Shown: in pieces, positions 19,119-30,345 of the stretch
Position numbering within the stretch: the first letter of the stretch is position 1
How the letters are laid out: every line of letters starts with the position of its first letter
Assembly: GCA_003427395.1 (NCBI GenBank)
Contig: BFEA01000156.1
Coordinates: forward strand, 2,696,722 to 2,729,749
Length of the DNA stretch: 33,028 bases
Source: Chara braunii
Lineage: Eukaryota; Streptophyta; Charophyceae; Charales; Characeae
Reading direction: 5' to 3'
Program-made: the position numbers and the translations under genes
The notes under the pieces: generated by a model
Databases searched by the model: none
Told to the model about the DNA's origin: nothing
The model's input: only the letters and a program-made list of their open reading frames with translations

Positions 19119-20762
19119 TCAAGTCATCTCTCTTACCTCTTCTCTCGCCACAAATTTCTTCAACCGCGTTCCAGATATCCAATCCTTCCACTCAGTCTCA
19201 TTTAGCTCTTCAATCTGGTATGCTCCGAAGTCTCAAGTCCGTACGATCCGGTAGGGACCTAACCACCTCTTATCGAGTTTTTTGGACCAATGTTTCTCCA
19301 AAGATGAATCATAGAGGAGGACGACATCCCCAACTGCCAAAGGTACTTTCCTCACCCGCGCAGACTGATCCCATCGAGTCTTATCATCCATTTGGCTTCT
19401 CGCCACCTGATCGGACGCCTCCTGGATCCTTTCTTCTATCGCCCCTATCTGTCCCGCCCGAATATCGAGTAATTCTTCGAATGACAGGCTAACTTCCAGA
19501 TGCTAGCGCCTCCATGTCTTAAGGAAGCTCTCAGTAGGGAAGGTGGCGCGTCTTCCATACCACAGCGTTGTGGGTGCATACTTGGTGGACCTTTTTACTG
19601 TAATGTTTTCGACAAAGAACGCCTTCCTTAGGTATTTTGGCCATTGATTAGGCCTACCTTCAGTCCACTTAGCCAGGAGGCTCGTAATGGTAGTATGTCC
19701 TCTCTCCACGGGAGCATTTGCCGGGGGGTGCGCGGCCGTGGTGAAGTTGGCTGCTACACCATACCTTGATAACAATTCTTGCACCTCCTGGTAGGTAAAC
19801 TCCGATCCCCTGTCCATTAAGAATTCCCTGACGAAAGGATAGCGTACATAGTACTCCTCGATGCAGCTTACCAAGACTGACCCGGTCTTTGTGCGAATAG
19901 CACGCCCGTCTACGAAGCCGGACATGTTATCGCGCGCATTGAAGATATAGTTATAGCCCTGATCCCCAAGTGGCATAAAAAGTAGATCGAGATGCACTAC
20001 ATCCCCCACCTCTCGCTCTAGCCTTGGATGCAGCGACTCTCCTTGCCTTAAATGGGATCCCTATTGGCAAGGTATGCAAGATCGACAGAATTTTCCGACC
20101 ATGTCCATCATCCCATCCCAGTAGTACAACTCACTTATCTTGGCATACGTGGCTTGTACCCCTCGATGCCCTCCTGCAATGCCATCGTGAAGTGCTGCTA
20201 CGTCATCGATCTGACGATTCCTACCGCAGACGACTCTCCTGGGATTCCCCACTTCTTTTCTCACGAAAAGGTGGCCGTCTCACACTAAGTAGCGCTGCAG
20301 CATCCTCTGAGCCCTATCGCTTGCATCCCTTAGCCGCATTTCGCAGGACAACAGAAGTCCTAACTCTAGGTAGATCCCATGATACTCCTCTGCAGGAAAG
20401 ACCTCTTTAATCTCCCCTTCCTCGAACTCGTCGTCCTGGCTCTCGGACACTTCGTCCACATTCCCTGCCGGGTTCAACGAGCCTGACCGGCCGAGGCTTT
20501 CCTGCAATAGCGTGTTGACGAGAAGATACATTCCTCCCATCAGGTTCTCATGCCGTTCTACTTGGCCAGGTCCTTCCTCAATCGTCCTCATGTCCTCCAC
20601 CAGGCTATGCGAGCTGGCCAGCGCTAACTCCATCATCCACTGAACATTCCTACCACCCTAGGGATCCTCTTCTTCAAAAGGTTTGAGGACTAGCTCAGCC
20701 CTCCATTCGTATCCACTCGGCGTTTGCCAGATAGGATAGCATACACAGTCGGGCACTTGCGG
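19119..20762 (-). pseudogene. Integrase (HHCC, DD35E core, C-terminal domain)
   Basis: One frame from about 20762 to TGA 19119, broken by TAG 20658, TGA 20280, TAG 20061, TAG 19503 and TGA 19233. The zinc-binding N-domain reads HDGIAGGHRG...ELYYWDGM...CRSCIPC. Catalytic core: Asp in VVHLDLLFMPL, Asp in FLMDRGSEFT, Glu in APVERGHTT, with exactly 35 residues between the second Asp and the Glu. The C-terminal region has PLAVGDVVLLYDSSLEKHWSK and LDKRWLGPYRI, the usual small barrel of Ty3/gypsy integrases. It ends with LKKFVAREEVREMT. No chromodomain is seen. It joins element DNA to the host chromosome; this copy is dead from the stops, although all catalytic residues remain. Confidence 0.88.
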
Positions 20763-22395
20763 CGACCACTTGTTGATGTGGGGACGAATATCTTCCTCCT
20801 GATCCAAAAATCCATCAACTGGGGGCGTATTCTCCACCGACCCTCTTCTTGTTTATCCCAGTTGATCCGACTCAGCCCGTCTGCCCGGTTCTTACTGCCA
20901 GGAATCCGTTCCAATTCGAAATTGAACATCCAGATGTACGTTAGCCATTTGGCAACCGTCGGATCCGATGGAACGTAATTCCTTAGAAAGTAGGCTAGGG
21001 CGGTCGGATCCACTCTCAGAATAAACCTCATGCCGAAGATGTAGTTCCGAAAGATTCGCAGATAGTGGAGGACGACCAGAGTCTCCCTCTTGAACTGAGA
21101 ATAGTTTCTCTCAGTCGTACAGAGAGTCCGACTCTCAAATTTCAAGGGCCTTTCCTTTCCCTCTATGTCTGCCTGGATTAGAACTTTTCCTAAGGCAGTT
21201 GGGCCCGCATCTGTTTCGACAATGAAGGGTCGTGTTTCTATGGCATCATAATCTGACGCTCCTAACACCAACCCTCCTTCTCGAAATTCCTCCTTCATTC
21301 TGGCCACCACCTCTTCTTGCTCTTCACCCCAAACCCATTCCTGATCCTGACGGACTAACTTCCTCAAGTGTTCAGTCTTAGCGACAAAGTTCTTGACGAA
21401 GGCCCTCCAAAATCCACACGTACCAAGGAAGCTCCTGACATCAGTTATTGAGTGGAACGGAACCGACCACTCAGTAATTTTGTCCGTTTTCTTTACATCC
21501 GACCTTCGACCCTTCTCGCTGCAGACGAACCCAAAAATAGTCACTTCCCTCATGCAGTGTCTGGATTTGGCCCCGCTCGCCGTGAGGTTATGCTCTTCGA
21601 GCAGGCTCAGGACCTTTTCGAGGTCCTGGATGTGCTTCCAGACAAAGCGCCTTACCCCTGGCGAGACTTCGTTGCTTTCTTTCACCGTCGGCCCCTTCAC
21701 CGCCAAATCGTCGATGTATGACTGTGTGATATGGGGGCTGAGTGACTTCATAGCCCGAATTATGGCCCGTTGGACCATTGCTACCGCATTGGTCCATCCT
21801 TGCGGGGCCACGTTCATGTGGATTAGCCCTCGTGGCGTGTGCATAGCCGTCACAGGCCTGTCCGGCGGGTAGACTGGGAACTGATCATATCTGAGTAAAG
21901 GTCTATAAGTGAAATTATAGGCCTTCCAGCATAGGATTCTGACAGCGCGTCTGCATTGGGCAATCCTCTTGCATCCCGCACGGTCACCGCATTCAATCTT
22001 TGCAAATCTTGCACCCACCGCAGCGTCCCGTTAGGCTTGATAAAGCAGAACCACGGGGACGCATACGGTCCACTTGAATAGTCGGCGACGTGCGTACGTA
22101 TTTTGCCGTCGAGGTAATCCACCACCTTCTTTTCCTCGTCAGGATTGGGATATCGTGCCCCTCTCATGTTCCAAGGCTCGTATGGCACGGTATGAATGTG
22201 GATCATAGATATCTTGTCCACATCCAGCCTGCCACGCTCCTCTTCGCTAAATGTATAGCCGCGATGCCTCATTTTCATCAACTCCACCATCAACGTTCGC
22301 TCCTTAGGCAGTAGGAAGTCGGGTTCCCCTATAATCAACTTCCCCTCGTTCCCTTCGTTGATACGACATGGCCCTGCTAGGGCACTCTTCCTTAT
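20763..22395 (-). pseudogene. Reverse transcriptase and RNase H
   Basis: RT: SPWFCFIKPNGTLRWVQDLQ (motif 1-2), IISLIDLYS (motif A), then after a single-base loss in a Gly codon near 21893 the frame resumes YDQFPVYPPDRPVTA. GLIHMNVAPQGWTNAV is motif B and SYIDDLAVKG motif C with the catalytic Asp pair. A thumb segment follows (SVPFHSITDVRSFLGTCGFWR). RNase H: Asp in FIVETDAGPTALG, Glu in SQFKRETLVVL, Asp in RFILRVDPTAL and Asp in NRADGLSRI. The frame shifts again near 20763 before the spacer to integrase. The TGA at 22396-22398 separates it from the protease reading. Confidence 0.9.
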
Positions 22396-23765
22396 TCACC
22401 ATATCAACCCTCGTTCCCTTTCGTAGTATGCTTCCTCATCTTCTGTAACGAGGACGGGAACCGGGCGGTACTTTTTATCTGCCGTCTTGTACCGCCTTTG
22501 GGAACCCTGCTTGAGCCGCCCCCTAAAAAAGGCCAACTCACATATTGCGCCTGTGCTGATGCGGGACTCTTCCCGCCGCCCGGAAGCCGATATACCAGCT
22601 CCAACCTTCCTGGCTCGGGGCATTCCAGAACTTGCTCCCTCAAGGCTTGGATGGCATCTGGATCCGCCATCTTATGTGCGGCCACCAAGTCCATGGCCTT
22701 TCCGACGTCCGATAGGCTAAGGGAAAACGCTTTCAGCTCCTCTTCTCCTTCTGGCTCTGCCCGAAGCCTTCGGCGCTCGCCCTCCGATTCTTTGATTGTG
22801 AACGATCCTAGATTGGGCCGGTTCCTTATGCTTCTGCAGGTAATTATTTCATAATTTATGCAGGCAGGGTCACATAGGAGAAGGATTAGAGTCCCGTCAT
22901 GCTTGTTGAACATCACGGTCTCTGTCCTACTTAGGAACGATCTCCCGAGGAGGATTCCATGATCCACGTCTGACATTATGAAGAAGCATGCCCTGACCTT
23001 CACCTTTCCAACCTCGATGAGCACATTCGAGGCTGTCCCGCAAAACACAGCCTTAGAGCTGGCTCCATGTAGAATACCGCAGTCAGAGTGGTCTATATCC
23101 AGCCCGAATTTGATTGCGTCCGCCTCCCGAATGATGTTCATTTCGGCCCCGGTGTCCACCATTGCCGCACACTTGGAGCTCTTTATCACGAGATCCACCG
23201 TGCCGCAGGCTACACACTTCCAGTCCATCTTCGTACGTGACTCTGCCCACTCTGCCTCTTTGGGCAGGATCGTACCCAGATGGACATTGGGCACCAGGCG
23301 CCGCGACAATCTCCCCTTCAGTTCATCGCGGAGTCGCGGGGCCGACGCTAGGATTTCCTTCAGTGTCATGAGGTCATTGTGCCCTTCTAGCAGTCTGTCG
23401 ATCACCCGCTCTACATCAAACCCCTCCTCCAACCGAACCGCATACTTCTTCCTTTTGGGCGGTCCGTCGCGCACGACCGGCTCGACCTCTCCCCTGACTC
23501 CCTTTTTCCTTGCCCGCTGCTCCGCTCTTTGATCCTCCTTCCTGCGCAGCCTCTCGTCCTCTTCCTCCTCATTGTCGTCATCCTCCACTTCTACAACCTC
23601 CTTTCTTTTTCCTGGCTCCAGCTCCCTCCTTGGAGGCTCTTGGCTGGCGCTGGCTTTGGCTTGACTTCTCGTTCGTGTTGCCTGCGCCAGTCTGGCCTGC
23701 GGAGTAAGGGGTCTCCCCATCATTCCTGATTGTGGGCACGACCCCACCACATTTACTTTGGGTCA
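22396..23765 (-). pseudogene. Retropepsin-like aspartic protease region
   Basis: In frame with gag apart from TAG 23916 and TGA 23763. It starts with a basic and acidic N-part (EVVEVEDDDNEEEEDERLRRK). The protease core has CAAMVDTGAEMNIIREADA (DTG active-site loop near 23150) and the later ILLGRSFL, the usual hydrophobic-hydrophobic-Gly element. It cuts the gag-pol polyprotein. Near 22566 the frame shifts, and the RT lead-in (RGRLKQGSQRRYKTADKKYRP) follows in the new frame. Confidence 0.8.
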
Positions 23766-23915
23766 CCCAGGCGCTGACTCCGGACCAGAGTCGTAGAGGA
23801 ACACCTTGGGGATGTTAGACTTCCATTTCCTCACTTCCTCACAGAGGCCCACTAACTTCTGTTGGTACCTCCCCATCTTATCCAACAGGTCCTCCATTTT
23901 CCCCAACAAGACGGA

Positions 23916-25723
23916 CTAAGGTTCCATCCTTTCTTCCTCATTTTCGTCATCTGACTCAATGATTATGGACTCTTCCCTCTTACTTCCTCCTCGTGGCCCT
24001 TGAGTCACTTCCTCATCGTTTCCCACTTCCTCTACCCCAATCGGTAATTCTTTCTTTTCTTGCCATAACCTGAATTCCTCTATCCCCACCGACGGTCCTT
24101 TCTTCTCCTGCCATAGCCTGAACATGGCAGGGGGTGGCGGTCCAGCTGCCGCCCTTCGTTGGGCTTCCGCCCTCACTCCTCTAAGCCTTCTGTCAATGGC
24201 CTCTCCAAACAGATCGTAGATGTTCCCATCCATAGTGGAGGAAATCAACCGGCTCCTCTCGTCTTCCCGTCTTATATTACAGAACCTTATAGTGTGGCCT
24301 TGCTGGTCACAAAGTTGGCAGATGGCCGTCCTCCAGTCAAAATGGGGTCTTCCATACCCCTGACTTCCCTGATCCGCCTGGCCTTGGTACCCTTGGCCTT
24401 GGTACCCCTGACCTTGATTCCCTTGGCCTTGGTACCCCTGGCCTTGGTACCCCTGGCCTTGATTCCCTTGGCCTTGGTACCCCAGGCCTTGACCATTCCA
24501 TTGCCCTCCTCTTCCGCCGCCATTCCTGCCTTGCCCCCTTCCTCCACCCCTCCCTCCGTTGCCTTGATTGCCCTGCCCCTGGTTCCCACCTCCAGCCACG
24601 CTTCCCTGTGAACTGGGAGCGGGTGACGGTGGCGGGGCCACAGGCTGGGCCTGGGCTGCGGGGTAGATGGGTGGTGGCATACTTGTTTGCGGTCCGGCTA
24701 CTAGTGGCGGGCTACCCTATGGTACGATTGCATTGATCACTGGCCAGAGCCACTGTCCGTAGGAGGGCGCTCCTCCTTGCGAGGGGCCCGTACTAGATGA
24801 TGGAGCCGCCACATTCAAAGGGGTTGCTGTCAAGTCCTGAGGCGCCTGCGGTTTTCCTGATCCCTGTCCGCCCTGCGCCAAGTTACGCACTTTGCGCTGA
24901 ACCTTCATCAGGCGATGCGGCACCGACTCTTCCTCTTCCCAGAGCTCCTTCTGAACAGCCTCCTCTATCACCGGCTCCGTTCCTTTCACTTGGACAGCCG
25001 TTACTACCTCCTTTGCACCACCGGCTCTATCGCATACCCCAGTTGTGCCAATACGTCTGTAACGATCCTTGTGAGCCCTGGGGTCCCAGAAGCGATCGCA
25101 TCTCTTTCCTTTCTCTTTTGCCTTTGCAGGCGTACCTGACGTTGCTCCACCTGGTCCAAACACCCAACTTTCACCCCTCTGTCAATGGTGGCCCAGGCGA
25201 GCTTGGTGCTACGCCCTCCATGTCTCGTCAACTCGACGGTCTCCGATGCCGTGAGTAACCCTAGAAAAATGACGCATTGTGCTTCCTCCGAAATCTCATG
25301 GACCTTCCGCACCCTCTTCTTAAATTCTTGAACAAAGGCCCCTATCGTCGTAAAATCTTCTTTGTTCATCGCCTCAAGGTCCACGGTAGTCAACAACCCG
25401 TCTCCCAGGCGGTATTTCCTCTGCATCCCTTCCTTGAACCTCTCCCAGCTACCTTGGGCCGCATCTATGACTTTCTTCACTTCCTGGTGGTAGCTGTGGA
25501 GGACATACTAAAGAATGCGTTGGAACTTTACAACGTCCGACCGCCCGACCAAAGCTTGTTCCACCCGCTCCAGCCATTCTGAAACCCTCTCCCCACAAAA
25601 GTGGAAGGTATCGACTTTAGGGATATTGCTCGGGTTCCTTTCATGCCGGTCAATGACCGCAATGAGGTCATCGAGCGTCAGACCCTTCTTGGGACCACCC
25701 GATGCGCCGCCGCCCTGCGACAT
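23916..25723 (-). pseudogene. Gag (capsid/nucleocapsid) of the LTR element
   Basis: ATG 25723-25721 (MSQGGGASGGPKKGLTLDDL). The gag domain shows FCGERVSEWLERVEQAL, then after TAG 25508 KKVIDAAQGSWERFKEGMQ, MNKEDFTTIGAFVQEFKKRV and CVIFLGLL. A frameshift near 25020 moves to a Gln/Pro-rich part, TAG 24717 follows, then a Gly/Gln-rich repeat region, and the knuckle CQLCDQQGHTIRFC (CX2CX4HX4C) with STMDGNIYDLFGEAI behind it. Stop TAG 23916, beyond which the same frame leads into protease. This protein packages the RNA and forms particles. Confidence 0.82.
24366..24500. repeat. GC-rich coding minisatellite (GQGYQ repeats)
   Basis: Tandem CCTTGGTACCCCTGG and CCTTGATTCCCTTGG units, coding for GQGYQ and GQGNQ on the minus strand inside gag. 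The repeat lies directly N-terminal to the zinc knuckle and probably forms a flexible RNA-binding linker. Confidence 0.85.
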
Positions 25724-26015
25724 TTCCCTTCAAGTTCCCTGATAAGAAAGAAAAAACAAGCATACTTTTTTTTATTCAGCATCGCACCTTGACCGATCTA
25801 TTCCATCCGTCCGACCTATCTCTTACTACGTACCTTTACCCAATGCTACACGTTCGTCCTTCATACCTTCCCTTACTCAGGTAGGTAAATTTCCTCACCT
25901 ATACTTAGTCATTCACTATTTTTTCTCACTTTCTCGTCCTTCCTTTATGCCTTTTCTCGCTCACTTCTCATACCCGGATGTTGTTCCACCAGGGACAACG
26001 GTAGACTTTTCGTTA
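25724..26015 (-). other. Untranslated leader of the LTR element
   Basis: 292 bases between the PBS and the gag ATG. T-rich on the plus strand with short runs, no ORF. Packaging signals would lie here, none identifiable by eye. Confidence 0.6.
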
Positions 26016-26033
26016 TCCCTGACAACGGAGCCA
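26016..26033 (-). promoter_or_regulatory. Primer binding site, tRNA-Arg-like
   Basis: Minus strand TGGCTCCGTTGTCAGGGA, two bases after the LTR end TCGACA. It differs at three positions from TGGCGCCGTTGCCGGGGA, the PBS that I recall as complementary to the tRNA-Arg 3' end in plant Ogre/Tat elements. The three differences are compatible with decay, and the position fixes the element's orientation. Confidence 0.75.
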
Positions 26034-26035
26034 CC

Positions 26036-27256
26036 TGTCGAGTGCATCGGTCCGGCACCGCACCAGGGAAGCGCGGGACCCTCCCGGCCGCGTCACGCAG
26101 GAGTCGGTCTAAATCCTTCGTCGCAATATACATGGAGCTTCCACAAGCCGCTCCGGCCGAGTGTGCCAGCCATACCTCTCGCGAGCCCCTACGACAGGAT
26201 ATAGCCTACGCGAGGCACGACTTACCTACACCTTACGGGAGCTGTCACCTCCCTTCGGTGGGCGTATCCCCGCCGAGCTACCAGTCCACAGTACGAAAGC
26301 TAATCAGCTGCAATCGCAGAGGTGAACCAGCCGAGGGCGTTTCTCGTTCGCTGTAGCATAGGGGGTACGCGCGGTAATACGCCTCTATCGGACCCGCACG
26401 CGAATCGGCACCTTGGGGGGCTGAGGTCCCAAGCGCGGTTCGTCGCCGGTCGACTAGGACGCATCCCACACACCACGCGTACTCCACTTTACAAACACAC
26501 ATACAGAACAACACATATACAAAACGATACAACGCAAACAACACGACAACGCTCCTAGCCCCTCGGTAGCCAACCCATAACTTTCCAATGTGGAAATCGA
26601 ATAGGCGTCGCGCGCGAAACTTAGTATAAAACCGCGTAGACGCAGGGCTAACTCATATCGACTCGCAATGCAAGCGTACGCAGGCAGTCGCGACAATGAC
26701 ATACTATGTAGTACCCATACTAAGACGATCCTCGTTAATCTCGAGGGTCGCGTTCGACACTCAAGTGTCGGCTGACACGCGCCTTGAGGGTTAATCTCTC
26801 GACGCTGGACAACCGCCATGCGCGGTTGAAGACCACACCCTCTTCTGCACCCTGTGCAAAGGGGTTGAGTAGACAATTTTAAGCTGTCGTGGCAGTCGAA
26901 CATCAAGGGGTTTGACTTTGACGGCTGCCACGGACTATAACGTCCAACTATAAAAAACTCCAAAGAGCAGAGGATAACAGAGGGTTTTCCTTCTCACTCA
27001 AGCCCAAATTTGGTTAACCCTTGCGCATGATCACTGTAAGCCGCGCTCATACCCGAGACACTTATAGATATATAAGGGTTAACTATATAGGACGATCACT
27101 TCTCACAGGCACAGTGAGGCTCCTCTCAGCCATATATGTATGAAATCGCAAGCAACCACACCCAGAGTCCGAACCACAACCATACCTGTAATCACATCAA
27201 CGAGTCAAATCGACAGCCCACGCGCTAAACGGAGTCAACCCCAACCATCTTCGACA
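26036..27256 (-). repeat. 5' LTR
   Basis: Same length (1221) and ends as 7466-8686, next to the PBS. Differences from the other LTR are mainly transitions. On its outer side 16 bases match the polypurine tract. Confidence 0.9.
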
Positions 27257-27272
27257 CTCATACCCCTCGCTT
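27257..27272. repeat. Polypurine-tract copy outside the 5' LTR
   Basis: CTCATACCCCTCGCTT is identical to 8687-8702, which is internal to the element at its other end. LINE sequence starts immediately after (LAP MLFVLQME reading frame). Confidence 0.8.
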
Positions 27273-29511
27273 GCCCCTATGCTATTCGTGCTTCAAATGG
27301 AGGTGTTGTTATCTATGGTTAGGAAGAAACCGAAAATACAGGGACTTTTATTAAGTTCAGGTAAGCAATGCAAGGCCTCAGCTATGGCTGATGACTTGTT
27401 TGCTTTATCCACTAACACACCCTCCTCTTTAGGAGCGTTGAAATGTTGCCTTGACATTTACTCCAAATTCTCTGAGGCTCTTGTGAACTGGTCGAAGTCG
27501 GTGGCTATTGTGAGGCAAGATACTAACTTGGCAGTGGATTGGGGGNTTAAATGCCTTCCAGCAGAGGATTGCGAACGTTTTTTGGGTGTGCAGGTGGGGT
27601 TGTTGGATGGCAAGAAGCAAGCGAGCGCCTTGGTGGAAAGGAATATCATCTCTAGGCTCGGCAAGGTATCGTCCTTGAAGGGCATTTCGATTTTTGGTAG
27701 AGCCTTGTTCTTGAACACTTCCATTTTTCCATTGGCTTGGTTCCCTGGTTCCCTTAGGGGTCTGGAAAGATAAGCGTACAAGAAGATTAAATCTTTGTCA
27801 ATTTATCTAAAGGTACACACGATGAGGACTCTGGTATCTAGCCAAGGTGGCATGGAAAAAGGTCATAGGGGATAAGGAGGATGGGGGTTTGGGTATCCTC
27901 AATCCCGAATCCCAAATTAATGCCCTCTTAGCTAGACCCAGTCTATTTGTTAACAGAAAAGAGTTCGCACCCATGGATGGACTTGGCAATTACCATTTTG
28001 GCAAAGGAATGGAGTCTATCTAGGAGGGAGGATGTGGGGGTGGCCCTGTTAACTCCCTCCTTGGTAGGGGCACATATTAGATCTCCTATATGGAAGGGAT
28101 TTTGTCGGCATGGAGCCTAATCATGCCTTCCACCTTGAAGGACCCGGAGACTAGAGAAGAAATTCTGGCACAACGGATTTTTGAAAACCCGTTGCTGGTA
28201 GATCGGACAGGGGTACCGTGGTCAGCAGCGGACCACCCCGGTCATTTTGGACAGTCTTGGATCCAACGGGGAGTCTCTAGAATTGATGATCTTTGGGACT
28301 CGGAACTGGGACATTGGAGATCCTCTCTAGAGCTTCGTGCTAAACTTCACCACCTACATGGGGTCCCCGAACGAATCCAGTGGNTCCTAAACAGCATACC
28401 GGACACTTGGAAGGAGATGTTGTTATCTCCCCTCCAAGCTTATGAAGGCCACTGGGTCAGAACCATAGACGGGAAGGGAGAGATGCAAATTTGGAAGATC
28501 CAGCACATCTTGGATGATAGGGATGCGGTAGCTACACCCTGTTTGTTGGAAGAGGATCAGGGGTTGGGAACAACACATGTACTTCCTCTACAGGAACAGG
28601 TGATCAAGCTGAGCCCCAAAACGGCATCTATTGTGGTCAGAAGCTCCAAAACAGATAAAGGCCGGGAAATTCTCACATGTCCAATGGGATGTAATCCGGC
28701 ACATAGGCTAACTGCTCTTCCGCTGCATTATGGGTGGAAGCTAGCAGATGGCTCCAAAGACTCCTGTCTGTTAGATTATAGGCCAAAAATGGGATANAGG
28801 GCACAGGTGAAATCTGGCATTACCCNGCTGGAGGTTAAGAACAGATGGGNNTTTGAAGCTGATGAGAGGTCGACCCCGGTAACACAGATCACAGCGGCCT
28901 CTCTGAGGAAAATGTGGAAGCAACTTTGCAGTATCCCTTCCGCNANNTTTGGGAGCCTGNCTTGGTTGCAGTCCCACAGAGCAGTCCCCTCTGCAAAATG
29001 GCTAGTGAGAAGCAGGATGCAGGTGGAATTAGACTGTTGTAGATGTAAGCGAAAAGTCGAAACGGCTACCCATTTGTGGTGGGAATGTGTAGAGTCCANG
29101 AGGGTCTGNGATTGGTGGGCNAGGNNTTGGAAGAAACATGTGGGCATTAACGTCGAATGGGACGAACAGTTTGTGGTGGAAGGCATTATATCAAATGCCG
29201 GCGAGGTGGGCAAGGGTTGGTGTTATGTGGCCAGGGCATGCAGAGCAGCAATATTGTACGTCATCTGGACCCTGAGAAACGACAGACTCTTTAAGAGGAA
29301 ATTCCATTCTGACCTGTCAACGATGAATCTGGTCCTTTCCAATGTTTGGGTGCTCATCTGGGCAGACTGGAGAAGAGCGAACAGGGTGCCACACAGGAGA
29401 AGTGCAAGAAGCAGTTTTTTTAAAACATGGGGTCTCAAGGTCAGAATGTTGAACTCCACCGCCTGGGGAATCAGGATTGAGCCTTGGCTGATTGGACCTC
29501 GCACCCCCTGA
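27270..29511 (+). pseudogene. LINE ORF2 C-terminal half (RT motif B/C to zinc-binding domain)
   Basis: Begins in LAPMLFVLQMEVLL (after the usual QGCP of non-LTR RT motif B), then SAMADDLFALSTNTP with the ADD of motif C, then CERFLGVQVGL and FGRALFLNTSIFPLAWF. A stop ends this frame at 27774. AWKKVIGDKEDGGLGILNPE follows in another frame (27850 on), then HPWMDLAITILAKEWS in the third, then a 473-codon frame 28090-29511. That frame carries a zf-RVT-like CCRCKRKVETATHLWWEC and ends in GIRIEPWLIGPRTP. Several N bases lie within. It lacks the endonuclease and the first half of RT, because the LTR element abuts it at 27272. Confidence 0.8.
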
Positions 29512-29788
29512 AGCGGGGCTCAACACAGATACTAGGGCCAAGTTCTGCTCCCTGTGACAGTGTACTATAACCTGGTGTGACTGATAAGATCACCTTAGGG
29601 ACAGTAGACTCCGAGGACTAGTTAATATCTCACTTTTGGCGCCCTTTGGGTGAAGAGGTCCTACAGGTAGTCATTCGGTCCAGGTAAAGGAGAGCCACGA
29701 CCCAGAATTATGGGTTCATGATTGCTTGAATTTTCAGAGTTGTATAAGGGACGCTGGACCCGATTTCCAGCAGAGAAGAGACCAGACC
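29512..29788 (+). other. Probable LINE 3' UTR
   Basis: Follows the LINE stop and runs to an A-rich tract. No coding frame and no repeat. Confidence 0.5.
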
Positions 29789-29841
29789 AAAGTTGTTCAA
29801 AAAAAAAAAACAAAAAAAAAAAAGAAAAAAAAAGTTGTTCA
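29789..29841 (+). mobile_element. A-rich tract flanked by 11-bp direct repeats
   Basis: AAAGTTGTTCA at 29789-29799 and again 29831-29841, with about 31 A-rich bases between (interrupted by one C and one G). It looks like an insertion of a bare poly(A) tail with target duplication, or the LINE tail with a local duplication. Confidence 0.5.
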
Positions 29842-29861
29842 GTTTATTTTCTGCACAACAT

Positions 29862-30345
29862 AGTTTTTTTTTTTTTTTTTTTTTTTTTTGCTGGGACCTT
29901 CCTTGGTCCTTGCACGGACTGGCCACCCGGGACCTGGGCGTTGCTCATTCTTCCCCGTTGCTGGGGTGTTTCGTTTTGCGGGCCTACTGTCTGGTTCCGT
30001 TTTTTTTACTATGGATCTGGTAGATTTGTTATGGTAATTTTGTCTGCATCCCGGTTGGTTTTGTCCCATTATTCGGTCTATTTAGTCAGCAGGTAGCGGT
30101 GCTTAATGTGGGACTAGTCATCTGGGCCTTTTTATTGTCTTGGCATCCTGGTTGGTTGTTTCCCGTTGTTCGGCCTTTTGAGCGCGAGGCGGTGCTTGTA
30201 TGTGGGAATCGCCATCCGGGACTGTTTTTTATACCGGTCCTCTGGGTTCTTTTTGATTTCTTTGCAGACAAGAATGTTTTGACGTCCTGGTTGGTCTTGT
30301 CCCGTCGTTTGGCCTGTGGGCAGGGGCGGTGCTTGCATGTGGGAC
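29862..30345 (-). mobile_element. Probable minus-strand retroposon with poly-T head and diverged repeats
   Basis: A run of about 28 T (29862-29889) would be the poly(A) tail of a minus-strand insert. Beyond it, a GTTGGTTTTGTCCCGTT...GGCGGTGCTTG-ATGTGGGA unit occurs about three times (around 30048, 30145 and 30282). No duplication of the target was found, and the outer end is not defined. Confidence 0.4.

Larger units (their letters stand above)
7466..27256 (-). mobile_element. ~19.8-kb Ty3/gypsy-type LTR retrotransposon, decayed
   Basis: Two equal-length 1221-bp LTRs (7466-8686 and 26036-27256) flank, on the minus strand, a PBS, gag with CCHC knuckle, aspartic protease, RT-RNase H, and integrase with DD35E (Ty3 order), then a second gag-like ORF and a long non-coding 3' part. 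LTR ends are TGTCGA...TCGACA. The LTRs differ at about 50 positions by eye (4-5 percent) with no indel, so insertion is not recent. Large size, the PBS type and tandem repeats in the 3' non-coding part recall plant Tat/Ogre elements; that comparison is from memory. No matching target duplication was found at the outer ends. Confidence 0.85.
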
